DNA of 64,000 bases from Desulfuromonadaceae bacterium (GCA_028712075.1 JAQTQX010000008.1:62001-126000); one strand, 5' to 3'. Counted from the stretch's first letter, positions 36,316-47,930 are shown. Made by a program: numbers and translations. The notes: a model not told the origin generated them from the sequence alone.

Positions 36316-37392
36316 ATGCTCTACCACATATTCTACCCGCTTGCGTCCAACATAAAGCTGTTTAACATATTCAAATACCTGACCTTCCGCACCATCTACG
36401 CGATGATCACGGCATTGGTGGTCTGCTTTATTCTCGGTCCCTGGATAATCCGCAAGCTGGAATCGTTGCAGGCACGTCAGGTTATTCGCACAGACGGGCC
36501 GGAGTCACACCTGCAGAAGCAGGGCACGCCGACCATGGGGGGCGTCATAATTCTGGCAGCAATTGTTATTCCTACGCTACTCTGGGCCGACCTTACCAAT
36601 CAGTATATCTGGATTACTCTCTTCATTACGGTCGGTTACGGAGTGATCGGTTTTGTTGACGACTACCGGAAGGTAGTGGAGAAGAATACCAAAGGCTTGT
36701 CAGCACGACAAAAGATGTTCTGGCAGGTCATCCTGGCAGGAGCGGTTGCCGTATTCCTCTTTATCAAGCCCGGTTTCAGCGAGCAGCTCTATTTCCCGCT
36801 TTTCAAAAACTTTCATCCCGATCTCTGGATCTGGTTTATTCCGTTTGTCACCCTGGTGATCGTCGGCGCCAGCAACGCCGTGAACCTGACCGACGGACTT
36901 GACGGGCTTGCCATCGGGCCGGTTGCAATCAACGCTGCCACCTACATGCTGTTCTCCTATATTGCAGGGCATGCCACTCTCTCCGCTTACCTGCAGATTC
37001 CCCGAGTAGTTGGAGCAGGAGAACTTGCAGTGCTCTGCGGAGCCATGGTTGGGGCAGGGCTCGGTTTCCTCTGGTTCAACTCATATCCGGCAGAAGTGTT
37101 CATGGGTGATGTCGGGTCACTGTCTCTCGGCGGAACTCTCGGCACTATCGCCGTGCTGACCAAGCAGGAAATCCTGCTGGTGATCGTCGGCGGCATCTTC
37201 GTCGTCGAGGCTCTGTCCGTCATATTCCAGGTCGGCTCTTACAAATATCGCGGCAAGCGTATTTTTCGCATGGCACCAATCCATCACCATTTTGAACTGA
37301 AAGGTGTCGCCGAACCGAAAATCATCGTCCGCTTCTGGATTATCAGCATCATCCTGGCGCTGGTGGCAATCTCGACACTGAAGATGAGGTAA
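36316..37392 (+). CDS. mraY: Phospho-N-acetylmuramoyl-pentapeptide-transferase
   Basis: A 358-aa polytopic membrane enzyme that makes lipid I from UDP-MurNAc-pentapeptide and undecaprenyl phosphate. It shows about ten hydrophobic helices, the FVDDYRKV aspartates, [10 protein letters not shown] and the cytoplasmic loop MAPIHHHFE. Its length is typical of the family. It lies within the tightly packed plus-strand run between murF and murD. Confidence 0.98.
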   Translation: MLYHIFYPLASNIKLFNIFKYLTFRTIYAMITALVVCFILGPWIIRKLESLQARQVIRTDGPESHLQKQGTPTMGGVIILAAIVIPTLLWADLTNQYIWITLFITVGYGVIGFVDDYRKVVEKNTKGLSARQKMFWQVILAGAVAVFLFIKPGFSEQLYFPLFKNFHPDLWIWFIPFVTLVIVGASNAVNLTDGLDGLAIGPVAINAATYMLFSYIAGHATLSAYLQIPRVVGAGELAVLCGAMVGAGLGFLWFNSYPAEVFMGDVGSLSLGGTLGTIAVLTKQEILLVIVGGIFVVEALSVIFQVGSYKYRGKRIFRMAPIHHHFELKGVAEPKIIVRFWIISIILALVAISTLKMR

Positions 37393-37399
37393 CCTGTCA

Positions 37400-38740
37400 A
37401 TGAAGTTCACCAATAAACAGATACTTGTCGTCGGTCTGGCCAAAACCGGTGTTGCCTCTGCCCGGTTTCTCGCAGCACACGGTGCTCTGGTCACTGCCAC
37501 AGATATGCGTGATGAGAGCTCACTGGCCGGAGTACTAACGGAGTTGGACGGTTTTGGCATACGTTTTGTTTTGGGACGACATGACGAAACCGATTTTACT
37601 GGCGCAGACTTGATTGTTGTGTCTCCCGGTGTCCCGATGGACCATCCGCTGCTGGTCGCGGCACAGAGTGCCGGAGTCGAGATTATCAGCGAAGTCGAAC
37701 TGGCAGCGCGCTTTATTGATGCTCCTTTTGCAGCGATCACCGGCACCAACGGCAAGACAACGACCACTACCATTCTCGGAGCGATCTTCAAGCATAACGG
37801 ATATCTCACCTTCGTCGGCGGTAACATTGGCGACCCGCTGATTGAACTGGCAGAGTCACACCAGATATGGGATCAGGTTGTCGCTGAAATCAGCTCGTTC
37901 CAACTGGAATGGATCACGACGTTTCGCCCCACAGTGGCAGCGCTGCTCAACCTGAGTGAAGATCATCTCGACCGGTATCCCGATTATCAGGCCTACATCA
38001 ACGCCAAGCTGCGTATTTTTGAAAACCAGACAGAGGACGATTTTGCCGTGGTCAACCGGGATGACCCACTGGTTTGGCAGCATGCCCAACACCTTAAAGC
38101 GGAACTGTTTCCCTTTAGCCGTAAAATCGAACTCGAACAAGGCATCTTCTTCAAGGACGGCGTCATCACGTATCGCCACAACGGTCAGGAGGAGTGCTTT
38201 CCGACCGCTGCCATCCGCCTGCAGGGGGTACATAATCTCGAAAACATCATGGCTGCCATGGCGTGTGCGCTGCTTCTCGGCTGTCGGCCTGATGAAACCT
38301 TCGAGACGGTTCTCTGCTTCGAAGCACTGCACCACCGGATGGAGTTTGTGCGCGAGGTGAATGGTGTCCGCTATTTCGAAGACAGCAAGGCAACCAATGT
38401 AGGGAGTGTTGAAAAAGCGCTAGAAAGTTTTACCGATATCACGCTCATCGCCGGCGGCAAGGACAAGGGGGGCACGTATGCGCCTCTGGCTCCACTGGTA
38501 AAAGAGCGGGTGCGGCATCTGATTCTGATTGGCGAGGCGGCCGAGCGCATGGAGCTGGAGCTGGGAAGCCTTACGGACACCTGTCACGCTGCGTCACTTG
38601 AGGACGCTGTGCGTCGTGCGGCTGACATAACCTCTGCAGGCGGCACGGTATTACTGTCGCCGGCCTGCTCAAGTTTTGACATGTTCCGCGATTATGAGGA
38701 ACGGGCGCTGCGCTTTATTACTGTAGTAAAAGGGCTGTAA
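37400..38740 (+). CDS. murD: UDP-N-acetylmuramoyl-L-alanine--D-glutamate ligase
   Basis: A 446-aa cytoplasmic Mur ligase adding D-Glu. The N-terminal Rossmann-like domain ([15 protein letters not shown]) is followed by [11 protein letters not shown], the EISSFQLE motif typical of Mur[11 protein letters not shown], and FEDSKATN with AGGKDKGG in the C-terminal domain. ftsW starts on the base after its stop codon. Confidence 0.97.
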   Translation: MKFTNKQILVVGLAKTGVASARFLAAHGALVTATDMRDESSLAGVLTELDGFGIRFVLGRHDETDFTGADLIVVSPGVPMDHPLLVAAQSAGVEIISEVELAARFIDAPFAAITGTNGKTTTTTILGAIFKHNGYLTFVGGNIGDPLIELAESHQIWDQVVAEISSFQLEWITTFRPTVAALLNLSEDHLDRYPDYQAYINAKLRIFENQTEDDFAVVNRDDPLVWQHAQHLKAELFPFSRKIELEQGIFFKDGVITYRHNGQEECFPTAAIRLQGVHNLENIMAAMACALLLGCRPDETFETVLCFEALHHRMEFVREVNGVRYFEDSKATNVGSVEKALESFTDITLIAGGKDKGGTYAPLAPLVKERVRHLILIGEAAERMELELGSLTDTCHAASLEDAVRRAADITSAGGTVLLSPACSSFDMFRDYEERALRFITVVKGL

Positions 38741-39868
38741 ATGCTCAAAAAGCTGGAAGAATATGATCTCGTGATTATGCTGATGGCCATTGCCCTGACC
38801 TGTTTCGGGGTTGTTATGGTCTATTCGGCATCTTCGGTCATGGCCGCAAAACGTTTTCACGACGGCTTTTTCTTCCTCAAGCGCCAGGGGCTGTTTGCTC
38901 TGATCGGGTTAGGACTGATGCTGGCAACCATGCGGATCAACTATCAATTCTGGCGCAAACTGGCGGCGCCGATCCTGCTGGGGTGCATCGTTTTGCTGGT
39001 GCTGGTGCTGATTCCCGGCATTGGCGGCAGTGCGGGAGGAGCATCGCGTTGGATACGGTTCCCCGGCTTTAATCTGCAGCCGGCTGAAATCGCTAAAATT
39101 GCCCTTATCATGTACATGGCATATTCACTGGACAGGAAGCAGGACAAAATCAAGCAGCTTGGCGCCGGCTTTGTCTCATACATGCTGATTCTCGTCGTCA
39201 TGCTGGGACTGCTGCTCAAGCAGCCGGATATGGGATCTGCACTGACACTGGCAGCCGTCGCTATCGTCATGCTGTTTTCCGCAGGAACCCGGCTGGTGTA
39301 CATAATTTCGATATTTCTTATGTCTCTGCCGTTCATTTACTTCCTGATCATGAATGTTGCATACCGAAAAAGACGCATTCTGGCTTTTCTCGACCCGTGG
39401 CAGGATCCACAGAACAGCGGCTTTCAGATTATCCAGTCATGGCTCGCATTCGGTACCGGAGGACTCTTCGGACAGGGGCTTGGCGAGGGAAAACAGAAAC
39501 TGTTTTATCTGCCGGAGGCGCACACGGATTTTATCCTTTCTGTTATCGGAGAAGAGCTCGGTTTTCTGGGTGTTATTGTCATTATCGGGATGTTTTTTTT
39601 ACTGGTGCAGCGCGCCCTGCGCATCGCTGTTGCCGCCCCCGACGCCTTTGGCCGTTTTCTCGCCTTGGGCATTGCCATATTGTTCGGCATCGAGGCAACC
39701 GTCAATATGGGAGTTGTGACCGGACTGCTGCCGACCAAGGGATTGGCACTCCCCTTTATCAGCTATGGCGGCAGCTCTCTTGTTATCAGCCTGTTTGCCG
39801 TTGGTATTCTGCTTAACATTTCGTCGGGACTGAAGATATCCTCCATCAGCCTGAAGGAGGAAAAATGA
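38741..39868 (+). CDS. ftsW: Lipid II polymerase / cell division protein FtsW
   Basis: A 375-aa SEDS-family polytopic membrane protein that polymerises septal glycan together with the class B PBP encoded upstream. About ten TM helices are apparent. Characteristic segments are MVYSASSVMA, GGASRWI, LQPAEIAKIA, LLKQPDMGSA, the EAHTDFILSVIGEELGF loop, and PFISYGGSSL near the C-terminus. The stop overlaps the murG start by 4 nt. Confidence 0.97.
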   Translation: MLKKLEEYDLVIMLMAIALTCFGVVMVYSASSVMAAKRFHDGFFFLKRQGLFALIGLGLMLATMRINYQFWRKLAAPILLGCIVLLVLVLIPGIGGSAGGASRWIRFPGFNLQPAEIAKIALIMYMAYSLDRKQDKIKQLGAGFVSYMLILVVMLGLLLKQPDMGSALTLAAVAIVMLFSAGTRLVYIISIFLMSLPFIYFLIMNVAYRKRRILAFLDPWQDPQNSGFQIIQSWLAFGTGGLFGQGLGEGKQKLFYLPEAHTDFILSVIGEELGFLGVIVIIGMFFLLVQRALRIAVAAPDAFGRFLALGIAILFGIEATVNMGVVTGLLPTKGLALPFISYGGSSLVISLFAVGILLNISSGLKISSISLKEEK

Positions 39869-40977
39869 AGCTTATTATTGCCGGTGGCGGCACCGGCGGG
39901 CATCTCTTCCCCGGCATTGCCGTTGCCGAAGAATTTCTCACCCGCAACAGCTCTAATGAGGTGCTGTTTGTCGGAACAGAGCATGGTATCGAGGCGCGTG
40001 CAGTGCCGGCAGCCGGCTACCGGCTGGAGTTTATTTCAGCGGCCGGTATCCGTGGCAAGGGTGCCTTCAGTCAGATCAAAGGGGCTGCCAAGCTGCTGCA
40101 TGGGTACGCCCAGTCACGTAACGTATTGAAGGAATTTCGCCCTGACATGGTGCTTGGTGTTGGTGGCTACGCCTCGCTGCCGATGGTTTTGGCCGCCCGC
40201 GGCATGCAGACACCACGCTACATCCATGAGCAGAATGCCATCCCCGGCCAGACAAATCGGCTGTTGGCACGATTTGCTGATAAAGTTTTCATTACATTGG
40301 AAGAATCGGCCCGCTATTTTCCCGCGGCAACTACACAGCTGACCGGTAACCCGCTCAGGCGGCAGATACTGAATATGGTTGAAAATGCCGTACCGTCCAG
40401 CGCCAAGGACGACATCAGACACGCCGAAAAGTTCCATGTTCTTGTGTTTGGCGGCAGCCAGGGTGCCCACGCAATTAATGATGCCATGATTGAAGCACTG
40501 CCGTTGCTGAGAAAGAGCAGAATCAGGGTAAGCATTACCCATCAGACCGGTGAGAAAGAATGTGCCGAGGTAACGGCTGCATACCATGCCGCAGAAATAG
40601 AAGCGCGGGTCGTGCCGTTTATCAGCAATATGGCGGCGGAATATGCTGTTGCAGATCTTGTTGTCTGCAGGGCAGGCGCTACGACCATTGCCGAAATAAC
40701 CGCCTGCGGTAAGGCGTGCCTGTTCATCCCTTTTCCTCATGCGGTTGATGATCACCAGCGCCGCAATGCAGAAGCGCTGCTCAAAAAAGATGCCTGTTTT
40801 ATGATGCTGGAACGGGAATTAACCGGCGGCAGTCTGGCTCAATCTGTTCTCACGCTGGCAGAAGATTCAAACCTTGTCCGACGCACCGGGGAATTGGCTT
40901 TCAGTCTGGCACGATTGGATGCGGCCAGAATTATTGTTGATGAGATGATGAGTGCACATCTGATTGAGAGGACGTAG
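39865..40977 (+). CDS. murG: Undecaprenyldiphospho-muramoylpentapeptide beta-N-acetylglucosaminyltransferase
   Basis: A 370-aa peripheral membrane GT-B glycosyltransferase converting lipid I to lipid II. It begins with the glycine-rich [11 protein letters not shown] loop, then [34 protein letters not shown] for UDP-GlcNAc binding, and [15 protein letters not shown] lies upstream of the ATG, inside the end of ftsW. Confidence 0.97.
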   Translation: MKLIIAGGGTGGHLFPGIAVAEEFLTRNSSNEVLFVGTEHGIEARAVPAAGYRLEFISAAGIRGKGAFSQIKGAAKLLHGYAQSRNVLKEFRPDMVLGVGGYASLPMVLAARGMQTPRYIHEQNAIPGQTNRLLARFADKVFITLEESARYFPAATTQLTGNPLRRQILNMVENAVPSSAKDDIRHAEKFHVLVFGGSQGAHAINDAMIEALPLLRKSRIRVSITHQTGEKECAEVTAAYHAAEIEARVVPFISNMAAEYAVADLVVCRAGATTIAEITACGKACLFIPFPHAVDDHQRRNAEALLKKDACFMMLERELTGGSLAQSVLTLAEDSNLVRRTGELAFSLARLDAARIIVDEMMSAHLIERT

Positions 40978-40979
40978 CC

Positions 40980-42359
40980 ATGTACGGAAAAATAGATAAA
41001 ATTCATTTCGTCGGCATCGGCGGTATCGGCATGAGCGGAATCGCGGAAGTGCTCCTGAATCTGGGCTACAAGGTTTCCGGCTCTGACCTGCGCGGCTCAG
41101 ACATTACCGAGCGCCTGTCCGGCCTCGGCGCAGAAATCGGCATCGGGCACACAGCAGAAAACCTCAAGGATGTAGATGTCGTTGTTATATCTTCTGCTGT
41201 TCATGACGACAACCCCGAGGTTGTCGAAGCGAGAAGGCTGCATGTGCCGGTCATTCCGCGCGCCGAGATGCTGGCCGAATTGATGCGGATGAAATATGGC
41301 ATTGCCATCGCGGGAACACATGGCAAAACAACGACGACCTCAATGGCGGCAGCCATTCTCGGCCATGCCGGCATCGATCCGACTATTGTCATTGGTGGAA
41401 AACTGAATGCCATCGGCACAAATGCCCGGATCGGCCAGGGTAAATTTCTGCTCGCCGAAGCGGACGAATCGGATGGTTCATTTCTGCTCCTGTCACCGAC
41501 CATAGCCGTTGTCACCAATATTGACGCCGATCATCTCGATCATTATTCCGGCATCGAAGAGATCAAGGACACCTTTGTCGAATTCATCAACAAGGTGCCG
41601 TTTTACGGGTTAGCAGTCCTCTGCCTGGACGATATAAATATCAGGGCTGTCCTGCCGCGCATCAAAAAACGCTACATGACATATGGACTCTCAGCCCAGG
41701 CAGATATTCGGGCGACTCATATCAGGCATGACGGTTTCCAGACATCCTTCATTGCCCATTTCAAAGGTTATCGGCTTGGTGAGATCAGCTTTCCGATGCC
41801 CGGTCCGCATAATGTGCTGAACGCCATGGCCTGTATCGCCGTCGCGCTTGAACTGGACGTGCCGTTCACCGCTATCCAGGAAGGTTTTGCCGGTTTCAGC
41901 GGTGTCGGACGGCGCTTTACCGTAAAGGGTGAGCCGCACGGTATCATGGTGGTTGACGATTATGGGCATCATCCGGTTGAAATCAGGGCGACGTTGGCTG
42001 CCGCTCGGCAAGGATGGCCGGAGCGTCGGATTGTTGCGGCATTCCAGCCGCACCGCTTTACCCGAACTCATGAACTGTTCAGCGAATTTGTTACCGCATT
42101 TTATGATGCCGATGTCCTGATTCTGACCGACGTCTACGCCGCCGGTGAGCAGCCGATAGAAGGGGCCAGCGCCGAACGCCTCGCCGCCGAAATGCTCCGC
42201 CACGGCCAGAAGGATGTCACCTGGATTGCCAACCGTGAGCTGATTCCTGAACATCTGGCCGGAGTCGTCCGAAAGGGAGATATCGTTATTACTCTTGGTG
42301 CCGGTAATATCTGGCAGCAAGGGGAAACGCTTGTCAGGTTGCTTGGCGAAAAAGGGTAA
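40980..42359 (+). CDS. murC: UDP-N-acetylmuramate--L-alanine ligase
   Basis: A 459-aa Mur ligase adding L-Ala, the first stem residue. Motifs are [47 protein letters not shown] and [10 protein letters not shown]. It is separated by two bases from murG and eight from murB. Its length fits the family and no key residue is missing. Confidence 0.98.
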   Translation: MYGKIDKIHFVGIGGIGMSGIAEVLLNLGYKVSGSDLRGSDITERLSGLGAEIGIGHTAENLKDVDVVVISSAVHDDNPEVVEARRLHVPVIPRAEMLAELMRMKYGIAIAGTHGKTTTTSMAAAILGHAGIDPTIVIGGKLNAIGTNARIGQGKFLLAEADESDGSFLLLSPTIAVVTNIDADHLDHYSGIEEIKDTFVEFINKVPFYGLAVLCLDDINIRAVLPRIKKRYMTYGLSAQADIRATHIRHDGFQTSFIAHFKGYRLGEISFPMPGPHNVLNAMACIAVALELDVPFTAIQEGFAGFSGVGRRFTVKGEPHGIMVVDDYGHHPVEIRATLAAARQGWPERRIVAAFQPHRFTRTHELFSEFVTAFYDADVLILTDVYAAGEQPIEGASAERLAAEMLRHGQKDVTWIANRELIPEHLAGVVRKGDIVITLGAGNIWQQGETLVRLLGEKG

Positions 42360-42367
42360 GGCACAGC

Positions 42368-43273
42368 ATGAATATTCGCGGTCAACTGCTGCGCAACGAG
42401 CCGATGTATCTTCATACGTCCCTGAAGGTTGGAGGACCGGCCGAGCTGTATGCGATTCCCGCGGATGGCGCTGATCTACAGGATCTACTCACCCTTCTGG
42501 GCCGGCAGGGAATGCCGTGGCTGGCCATCGGGAGAGGATACAATCTGCTGGTGCGCGACAAGGGGATCAGGGGGGCAGTTATCTCGTTGGAGCGGCTTAA
42601 CCGGATTGAGGTAGTGCCCACTCTCCATCCTGACCTTCCGCTTGAAGGGAGAGGTACTCTTGTCAGAGCAGAAGCGGGTGCTGAAAATCTGGCGGTTGTC
42701 CGTTTTGCCCAACACCTGGGATTGGGCGGTATTGGCTTCATCTCCGGCATTCCCGGCACGATCGGCGGCGCGATCAAAATGAATGCCGGGGCTTACGGAA
42801 AGGGAATTCTGGAGCATACCGACTCCCTTACTCTGCTGCGAAACGAAATTATTCATGACTTTCGCATTGCAGAACTTGATTACGGCTATCGCCACCTGAA
42901 GCTGGAGGATGGCGATATTGTGCTGGCAGCAACATTGAGACTTGATGAATGTGACCCAAACCTTACCGAAGAAGAGATTCGCAAGGATCTTGAGCTGAGG
43001 CGAGGCAAGCACAATGTCGGGTTCCCGAGCGCCGGATCGTTTTTTAAAAATCCGCAGGGTCATCAGTCTTGGAAATTGATTGACGCAGCTGGCATGCGTG
43101 GCGCAACGGTCGGTGGCGCACAGGTTTCTAAGGTTCACAGCAATTTTCTGGTCAATACCGGTGGCGCAACCACGCAGGATTTTCTTGAACTCGCTGCTCT
43201 CGTTAAAAATGCCGTGCTGACAACGTCCGGCGTGAAGCTTGAGGAAGAGGTTCGGATAGTGGGCGAGATATAA
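42368..43273 (+). CDS. murB: UDP-N-acetylenolpyruvoylglucosamine reductase
   Basis: A 301-aa FAD-dependent reductase producing UDP-MurNAc with NADPH. It carries the FAD-binding [11 protein letters not shown] segment, [19 protein letters not shown], the catalytic-Ser region [10 protein letters not shown] and a C-terminal Glu in EEEVRIVG. The shorter form without the extra loops of E. coli MurB indicates a type II enzyme. A 43-bp gap separates it from ddl. Confidence 0.97.
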   Translation: MNIRGQLLRNEPMYLHTSLKVGGPAELYAIPADGADLQDLLTLLGRQGMPWLAIGRGYNLLVRDKGIRGAVISLERLNRIEVVPTLHPDLPLEGRGTLVRAEAGAENLAVVRFAQHLGLGGIGFISGIPGTIGGAIKMNAGAYGKGILEHTDSLTLLRNEIIHDFRIAELDYGYRHLKLEDGDIVLAATLRLDECDPNLTEEEIRKDLELRRGKHNVGFPSAGSFFKNPQGHQSWKLIDAAGMRGATVGGAQVSKVHSNFLVNTGGATTQDFLELAALVKNAVLTTSGVKLEEEVRIVGEI

Positions 43274-43316
43274 ACACACTATCTTCAGACGCTTTTGCCA
43301 TGAGAAAGGGCTTGGT

Positions 43317-44243
43317 ATGAATACATCAAAAAAAATCGGGGTGCTGCTGGGTGGCCTTTCCGCTGAACGCGATGTGTCACTAAAAAGCGGCATGGCGGTT
43401 CATCAGGCTCTCACTGTACAGGGGTATAATGCGGTAACCATTGATGTCGGGCGTGATCTGGCCGACGTCCTGAAGCGTGAGGCAATTGACGTTGCGTTCA
43501 TTGCCCTCCACGGCCGCTACGGTGAAGACGGCTGTGTACAGGGGCTGCTGGAACTGTTGCAGATTCCCTACACCGGTTCCGGTGTTCTGGCCAGTGCGCT
43601 TGCCATGCATAAACGCTTCAGCAAACAGGCTTTTGCTGCCAGCGGCATATTGACGGCGCCTTTTTGCTGTTTCCGGCGTGGTGACCCCATACTGCCGGCC
43701 GAGCTGCCGTTCGGACTGCCGCTGGTGACCAAACCGGTGCAGGAGGGATCATCCGTCGGCGTCTCCATTATCAGGGACGAGAGCCAACTTCCTTCCGCAC
43801 TGGAACTGGCGTTCCGTCACGATGACGAAATTCTGGTTGAACAGTATATCAAAGGTCAGGAGGTGCAGGTCGGCATCCTGGACGACCAGGCGATCGGTGC
43901 CATTGAAATTGTCCCCAAGAAAGAGTTCTACGATTTTGAAGCAAAATATACCGACGGCATGGCGGAGCATATTTTCCCCGCCCGCCTTGAACCATCCCTC
44001 TACAACAAGGCCGGTCAAATCGGCCTGGCTGCCCATCGCGCACTGGGATGCAAGGGATACAGCCGCGTCGATTTGCTGGTGACGCCCGCAGGTGACTGCT
44101 ATGTGCTTGAAGTCAATACCCTGCCCGGCATGACATCGCTCTCGCTCTTCCCGGAAATTGCGGCAAAAGGTGCAGGTCTCTCATTTGAAGCACTGGTGTC
44201 ACGCATTGTTGACTCTGCGGCACTCTCGGTGACAGGTATCTAG
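43317..44243 (+). CDS. ddl: D-alanine--D-alanine ligase
   Basis: A 308-aa ATP-grasp enzyme making the D-Ala-D-Ala used by MurF. It contains [53 protein letters not shown] and EVNTLPGMT with the metal-binding Asn. A YTGS motif of this kind is usual for D-Ala rather than D-lactate acceptors. It is followed two bases later by ftsQ. Confidence 0.97.
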   Translation: MNTSKKIGVLLGGLSAERDVSLKSGMAVHQALTVQGYNAVTIDVGRDLADVLKREAIDVAFIALHGRYGEDGCVQGLLELLQIPYTGSGVLASALAMHKRFSKQAFAASGILTAPFCCFRRGDPILPAELPFGLPLVTKPVQEGSSVGVSIIRDESQLPSALELAFRHDDEILVEQYIKGQEVQVGILDDQAIGAIEIVPKKEFYDFEAKYTDGMAEHIFPARLEPSLYNKAGQIGLAAHRALGCKGYSRVDLLVTPAGDCYVLEVNTLPGMTSLSLFPEIAAKGAGLSFEALVSRIVDSAALSVTGI

Positions 44244-44245
44244 TC

Positions 44246-45070
44246 GTGCGTGACTATGCAAACTCCTCATATCAGCGCCGCAAGGTGGCGCCGAATAAAG
44301 TAAAGATCCAGCGGAAACCGCTTGATCTGTCAAAATATCTGCGGTCGCTGAAACTGGCAGCAGGAGGATTTACTGCGCTTGTACTGACGAGTGGCCTTTT
44401 GTATGGTGTCTATCGGGCTATCATGTCAGTTACGCTCTTCCCCCTGAAAAACATTGAGGTAAGCAGTGCAACACATTTGACGAGAGACGAAATTCTTGGC
44501 ATAGCCGGCGTCGAGCAGGGGAAAGCTCTGCTACGCATGAACCTCAAAACCATGGGGGAACATCTCCAGCAAAATCCATGGATTGAAGCCGTGCGCATTA
44601 ATCGGCACTTCCCGGACACAGTTTCTATTGCCGTCACCGAACGTGAACCGGTAGCAATCGTCAACATCGGCTACATTTATTACCTCGACAAAAAGGGGAA
44701 GGTCTTTAAAGTTCTCAATCAGGGAGACAGTCTAGATTTCCCAATCGTGACCGGTTTTAGTGAAGAAGAGTTGAGTAATGACCCCAAAGGAACCGGGGAA
44801 GCACTTGAAGCAGCGTGTGAACTATTGAAAATATTACACGAAAAAGGTGCATTTATCCTTGCGGATGTATCTGAGATTCATTACGATACCGGATACGGTT
44901 TTACCCTGTTTACCGCCTCGGGGTCACTTCCGGTCAAGGTCGGCTCGGGCGATTTCTCTGCAAAAATTGAGCGGTTCGCCCGTATATATAAGGAGTTGTC
45001 CGTACAATTACCGTTAATTCACTATATCGATCTTGATTATAACGACAAAATAATCATCAAGAAGAGTTAG
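44246..45070 (+). CDS. ftsQ: Cell division protein FtsQ
   Basis: A 274-aa bitopic membrane protein. A basic cytoplasmic tail of about 35 residues precedes one TM helix (about 38-60), then a periplasmic POTRA domain (LFPLKNIEVSSATHLTRDEIL) and the FtsQ beta domain. The start is a GTG three bases after ddl. The protein recruits FtsL/FtsB and links early and late divisome parts. The call rests on POTRA-type sequence and position. Confidence 0.93.
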   Translation: MRDYANSSYQRRKVAPNKVKIQRKPLDLSKYLRSLKLAAGGFTALVLTSGLLYGVYRAIMSVTLFPLKNIEVSSATHLTRDEILGIAGVEQGKALLRMNLKTMGEHLQQNPWIEAVRINRHFPDTVSIAVTEREPVAIVNIGYIYYLDKKGKVFKVLNQGDSLDFPIVTGFSEEELSNDPKGTGEALEAACELLKILHEKGAFILADVSEIHYDTGYGFTLFTASGSLPVKVGSGDFSAKIERFARIYKELSVQLPLIHYIDLDYNDKIIIKKS

Positions 45071-45108
45071 AGTTTTGTTTATACAATTTGAAGCAGGGGG
45101 GTATGGGT

Positions 45109-46347
45109 ATGTCAGCAACAAAACGGGATAATCTGATCGTCGGCCTCGACATTGGTACAACCAAAATATGCGCCATCGTCGGCAATGCCACTGACGAGGG
45201 GATCGATATTGTTGGCATAGGGACCAGCCCTTCCAGCGGTTTGCGCAAAGGCGTGGTCATTAATATTGAAAGTACCGTAGGCGCAATTCGTAAAGCCATT
45301 GAGGAAGCGGAGCTGATGGCCGGTTGCGAGATCAAGTCGGTGTACGCCGGCATTGCCGGCGGTCATATCAAAGGGTTGAACTCCAATGGCGTGATTGCCA
45401 TCAAGAATCGCGAAGTTTCTCAGGAAGATGTGCGTCGGGTTATTGATGCCGCCAAAGCGATCAATATTCCGATGGATCGGGAAGTGCTGCATATCCTGCC
45501 GCAGGAATTCATTATCGACGAACAGGACGGCATTCGCGAGCCACTTGGCATGAGCGGTGTGCGGCTTGAAGCTAAGGTGCATATCGTCACGGGTGCGGTA
45601 GCCAGTGCCCAGAACATCGTTAAATCGTGCAACCGCGCCGGACTTGATGTCGCCGATATCGTGCTGGAGCAGCTGGCTTCCTCACACGCCGTACTTTCCG
45701 ATGATGAAAAGGAGTTGGGGGTCTGTATGGTCGATATTGGTGGCGGCACAACCGATATCGCTATTTTTGCCGATGGTGCGATCAAGTACACATCGGTCAT
45801 TTCGTTGGGAGGCAACCAGCTGACTAATGACATCGCTGTCGGCTTGCGTACTCCGTTTGCTGAAGCTGAAAAAATCAAGCAGAAGTATGGCTGTTGTCTC
45901 GCGTCACTGGTTGGCAAGGAAGACAAAATCGAGGTGCCGAGCGTCGGCGGGCGCAAGCCGCGCGAACTGTCGCGCAACGTGTTATGCGAGATTCTCGGTC
46001 CCCGTATGGAAGAAATTTTTGCGCTCGTCAATCGGGAAATTATTAAATCCGGCCTGGAGGACTCGATCGCTTCCGGAGTTGTCATCACGGGAGGCTCCAG
46101 TGTGCTGGAGGGAATTCCTGAACTTGCGGAGCAGATTTTCAACCTTCCGGTACGACGCGGATTGCCACAGAAAATCGGCGGCCTGATCGACGTGGTAAAA
46201 TCACCGGTATATGCAACCGGGGTCGGCCTTGTCGTCTATGGAAGCAGGAACACCAGCTCACGGGAGTTCCCGACCGGCAAGCCGGAAGCCAACCTGTTCG
46301 GTTCGGTGTTCGGTAGAATGAAGAGCTGGTTCAGCGAATTCTTTTAG
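45109..46347 (+). CDS. ftsA: Cell division protein FtsA
   Basis: A 412-aa actin-like ATPase that anchors FtsZ to the membrane. It has VGLDIGTTKICAIVG (phosphate 1), the SHS2-like 1C subdomain, VDIGGGTTDIAIF (phosphate 2), and VITGGSSVLEG for adenosine binding. The C-terminal KSWFSEFF is an amphipathic membrane-targeting helix. Three in-frame ATGs lie at 45088, 45103 and 45109; a G-rich ribosome binding site seven bases upstream favours 45109. Confidence 0.96.
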   Translation: MSATKRDNLIVGLDIGTTKICAIVGNATDEGIDIVGIGTSPSSGLRKGVVINIESTVGAIRKAIEEAELMAGCEIKSVYAGIAGGHIKGLNSNGVIAIKNREVSQEDVRRVIDAAKAINIPMDREVLHILPQEFIIDEQDGIREPLGMSGVRLEAKVHIVTGAVASAQNIVKSCNRAGLDVADIVLEQLASSHAVLSDDEKELGVCMVDIGGGTTDIAIFADGAIKYTSVISLGGNQLTNDIAVGLRTPFAEAEKIKQKYGCCLASLVGKEDKIEVPSVGGRKPRELSRNVLCEILGPRMEEIFALVNREIIKSGLEDSIASGVVITGGSSVLEGIPELAEQIFNLPVRRGLPQKIGGLIDVVKSPVYATGVGLVVYGSRNTSSREFPTGKPEANLFGSVFGRMKSWFSEFF

Positions 46348-46380
46348 CAAACCGTCATAATACCAAATGTGTAATGTACC

Positions 46381-46420
46381 CGGGCCGGCCAGCATTTAAC
46401 TGCAGAACGGCCCGTTTTTT
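46381..46420 (+). terminator. Intrinsic terminator-like hairpin between ftsA and ftsZ
   Basis: CGGGCCG (46381-46387) pairs with CGGCCCG (46408-46414), with a 20-nt loop, and is followed directly by TTTTTT. It would reduce read-through from the long operon into ftsZ. Confidence 0.65.
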
Positions 46421-46493
46421 GTTCCACGTATATGCCCTGTTATCGACCCGTATACAGCTAACACTCTGTTTTTTAAAGGCACCTTATTTTCGC

Positions 46494-46513
46494 GAAAAAA
46501 TTATAATTTTTTC
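46494..46513. promoter_or_regulatory. Perfect 20-bp AT palindrome upstream of ftsZ
   Basis: The sequence GAAAAAATTATAATTTTTTC is its own reverse complement. It lies three bases before the proposed -35 box of ftsZ, where it could be a regulator site or an AT-rich upstream element. No known binding protein is assigned. Confidence 0.5.
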
Positions 46514-46515
46514 CT

Positions 46516-46544
46516 TTGATTCTTGGTCAAATAGGGGTTACATT
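46516..46544 (+). promoter_or_regulatory. Possible sigma-70 promoter of ftsZ
   Basis: TTGATT (46516-46521) and TACATT (46539-46544) are 17 bases apart, downstream of the terminator-like hairpin and 51 bp before ftsZ. Confidence 0.45.
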
Positions 46545-46595
46545 TCTGTCGTTAAAATTACTTTTGCCAGTTAATTTTATATAGAGGAGGTACGC

Positions 46596-47768
46596 ATGTT
46601 TGAATTTGATGAAGCTATTGAACAAAGTGCCGTTATCAAAGTAATCGGGGTCGGTGGTGGTGGTGGCAATGCAGTCAACACCATGATTTCCAGCTCTATC
46701 CATAAAGTTGATTTTATCGTGGCCAACACGGATGCCCAGTCGTTGCGAACATCAAAAGCTCCGGTCAAGCTGCAACTCGGTCGGGAACTGACAAAAGGGC
46801 TTGGCGCCGGTTCAAAACCGGAAGTCGGAACTGCGGCCGCTCTTGAAAACAAAGGGCAGCTTGCTGAAGCCATCAAAGGCGCCGACCTTGTCTTTATAGC
46901 CGCCGGCATGGGCGGCGGTACCGGCACTGGCGCGGCGCCGGTGATTGCCGAGGCCGCCCGCGAAACTGGCGTACTGACTGTCGGGGTCGTTACCAAGCCG
47001 TTTACCTACGAAGGGAAAGCACGCTCCGTACTTGCCGAGCAGGGAATCGCAGAGCTGAAAAAACATGTCGATTCTTTAATCATCATCCCCAATGACCGTC
47101 TCATTAGTCTGGCCAGCAAAAATATGTCTCTTTTTGATGCGTTCAAGCCCTCCGACGATGTGTTGCGCCAGGCGGTGCAGGGAATTTCCGAACTCATTAC
47201 CTCGACCGGCCTGATGAATCTCGACTTTGCTGATGTCAAGACCGTCATGAGTGTTCGTGGTATGGCGATGATGGGCATTGGTGTCGGAAACGGCGACAAT
47301 CGTGCCTCCGATGCGGTGAATAACGCCATTTCGAGTCCGTTGCTTGAGGAAAACGACATCTCGGGGGCAAAGGGCGTGCTGGTCAATATCACCGGCTCTG
47401 AATCAATGACCATGGACGATTACAACACGGTCAACAGGATTGTTCATGAGAAAGTGCACGAAGACGCCAACATTAAAATTGGAGTCGTTCGCGATGACGA
47501 CATGGGGGACACGATTAAGGTAACGGTTATTGCAACCGGTTTCGGCGACAGGTTTGATGCTGAAAAGGGGCGCGAGTTCCGGAGAAATGCATTATCATTG
47601 GCAGATAAGCCTGTTGTCACACCCCGCTCACTTGAACGGCCGACTTTCCAGCGTGATCGGGAAAAAGCGGAGAGTGTCACGCGCATTCGTCAACCACTAT
47701 CGTTTGCTATTGAAGAAGATGAAGACCAGTATGATATTCCAACTTTTTTGAGAAAATCAGTGGACTAG
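46596..47768 (+). CDS. ftsZ: Cell division protein FtsZ
   Basis: A 390-aa tubulin-like GTPase that forms the Z-ring. It has [14 protein letters not shown] at the N-terminus, the tubulin signature [21 protein letters not shown] with catalytic Asp residues, and [16 protein letters not shown]. The conserved C-terminal peptide DIPTFLRK binds FtsA. AGGAGG lies seven bases before the ATG. It is the last dcw gene and is followed by a terminator. Confidence 0.98.
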   Translation: MFEFDEAIEQSAVIKVIGVGGGGGNAVNTMISSSIHKVDFIVANTDAQSLRTSKAPVKLQLGRELTKGLGAGSKPEVGTAAALENKGQLAEAIKGADLVFIAAGMGGGTGTGAAPVIAEAARETGVLTVGVVTKPFTYEGKARSVLAEQGIAELKKHVDSLIIIPNDRLISLASKNMSLFDAFKPSDDVLRQAVQGISELITSTGLMNLDFADVKTVMSVRGMAMMGIGVGNGDNRASDAVNNAISSPLLEENDISGAKGVLVNITGSESMTMDDYNTVNRIVHEKVHEDANIKIGVVRDDDMGDTIKVTVIATGFGDRFDAEKGREFRRNALSLADKPVVTPRSLERPTFQRDREKAESVTRIRQPLSFAIEEDEDQYDIPTFLRKSVD

Positions 47769-47777
47769 AAACGGACC

Positions 47778-47822
47778 GGCACAGTGGGACCGGCTGGTGT
47801 ATGCCGCCCCGCTGTGCCTTTT
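47778..47822 (+). terminator. Terminator of the dcw cluster
   Basis: GGCACAG (47778-47784) pairs with CTGTGCC (47812-47818), with a further GGG/CCC extension inside, and is followed by TTTT. It begins nine bases after the ftsZ stop. Confidence 0.7.
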
Positions 47823-47902
47823 GCAGCACACATGTTTTCTCTCCCGCTTCGCTCGTACTATCCATCCACGCTTACCTGTATTTTATTATCGTTACGTCTC
47901 CA

Positions 47903-47930
47903 TTGATATTTCGTTAGAGTCTGATATCCT
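47903..47930 (+). promoter_or_regulatory. Possible promoter of the chemoreceptor gene
   Basis: TTGATA (47903-47908) and TATCCT (47925-47930) are 16 bases apart, 43 bp before the start codon. I saw no obvious sigma-28 site. Confidence 0.3.
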
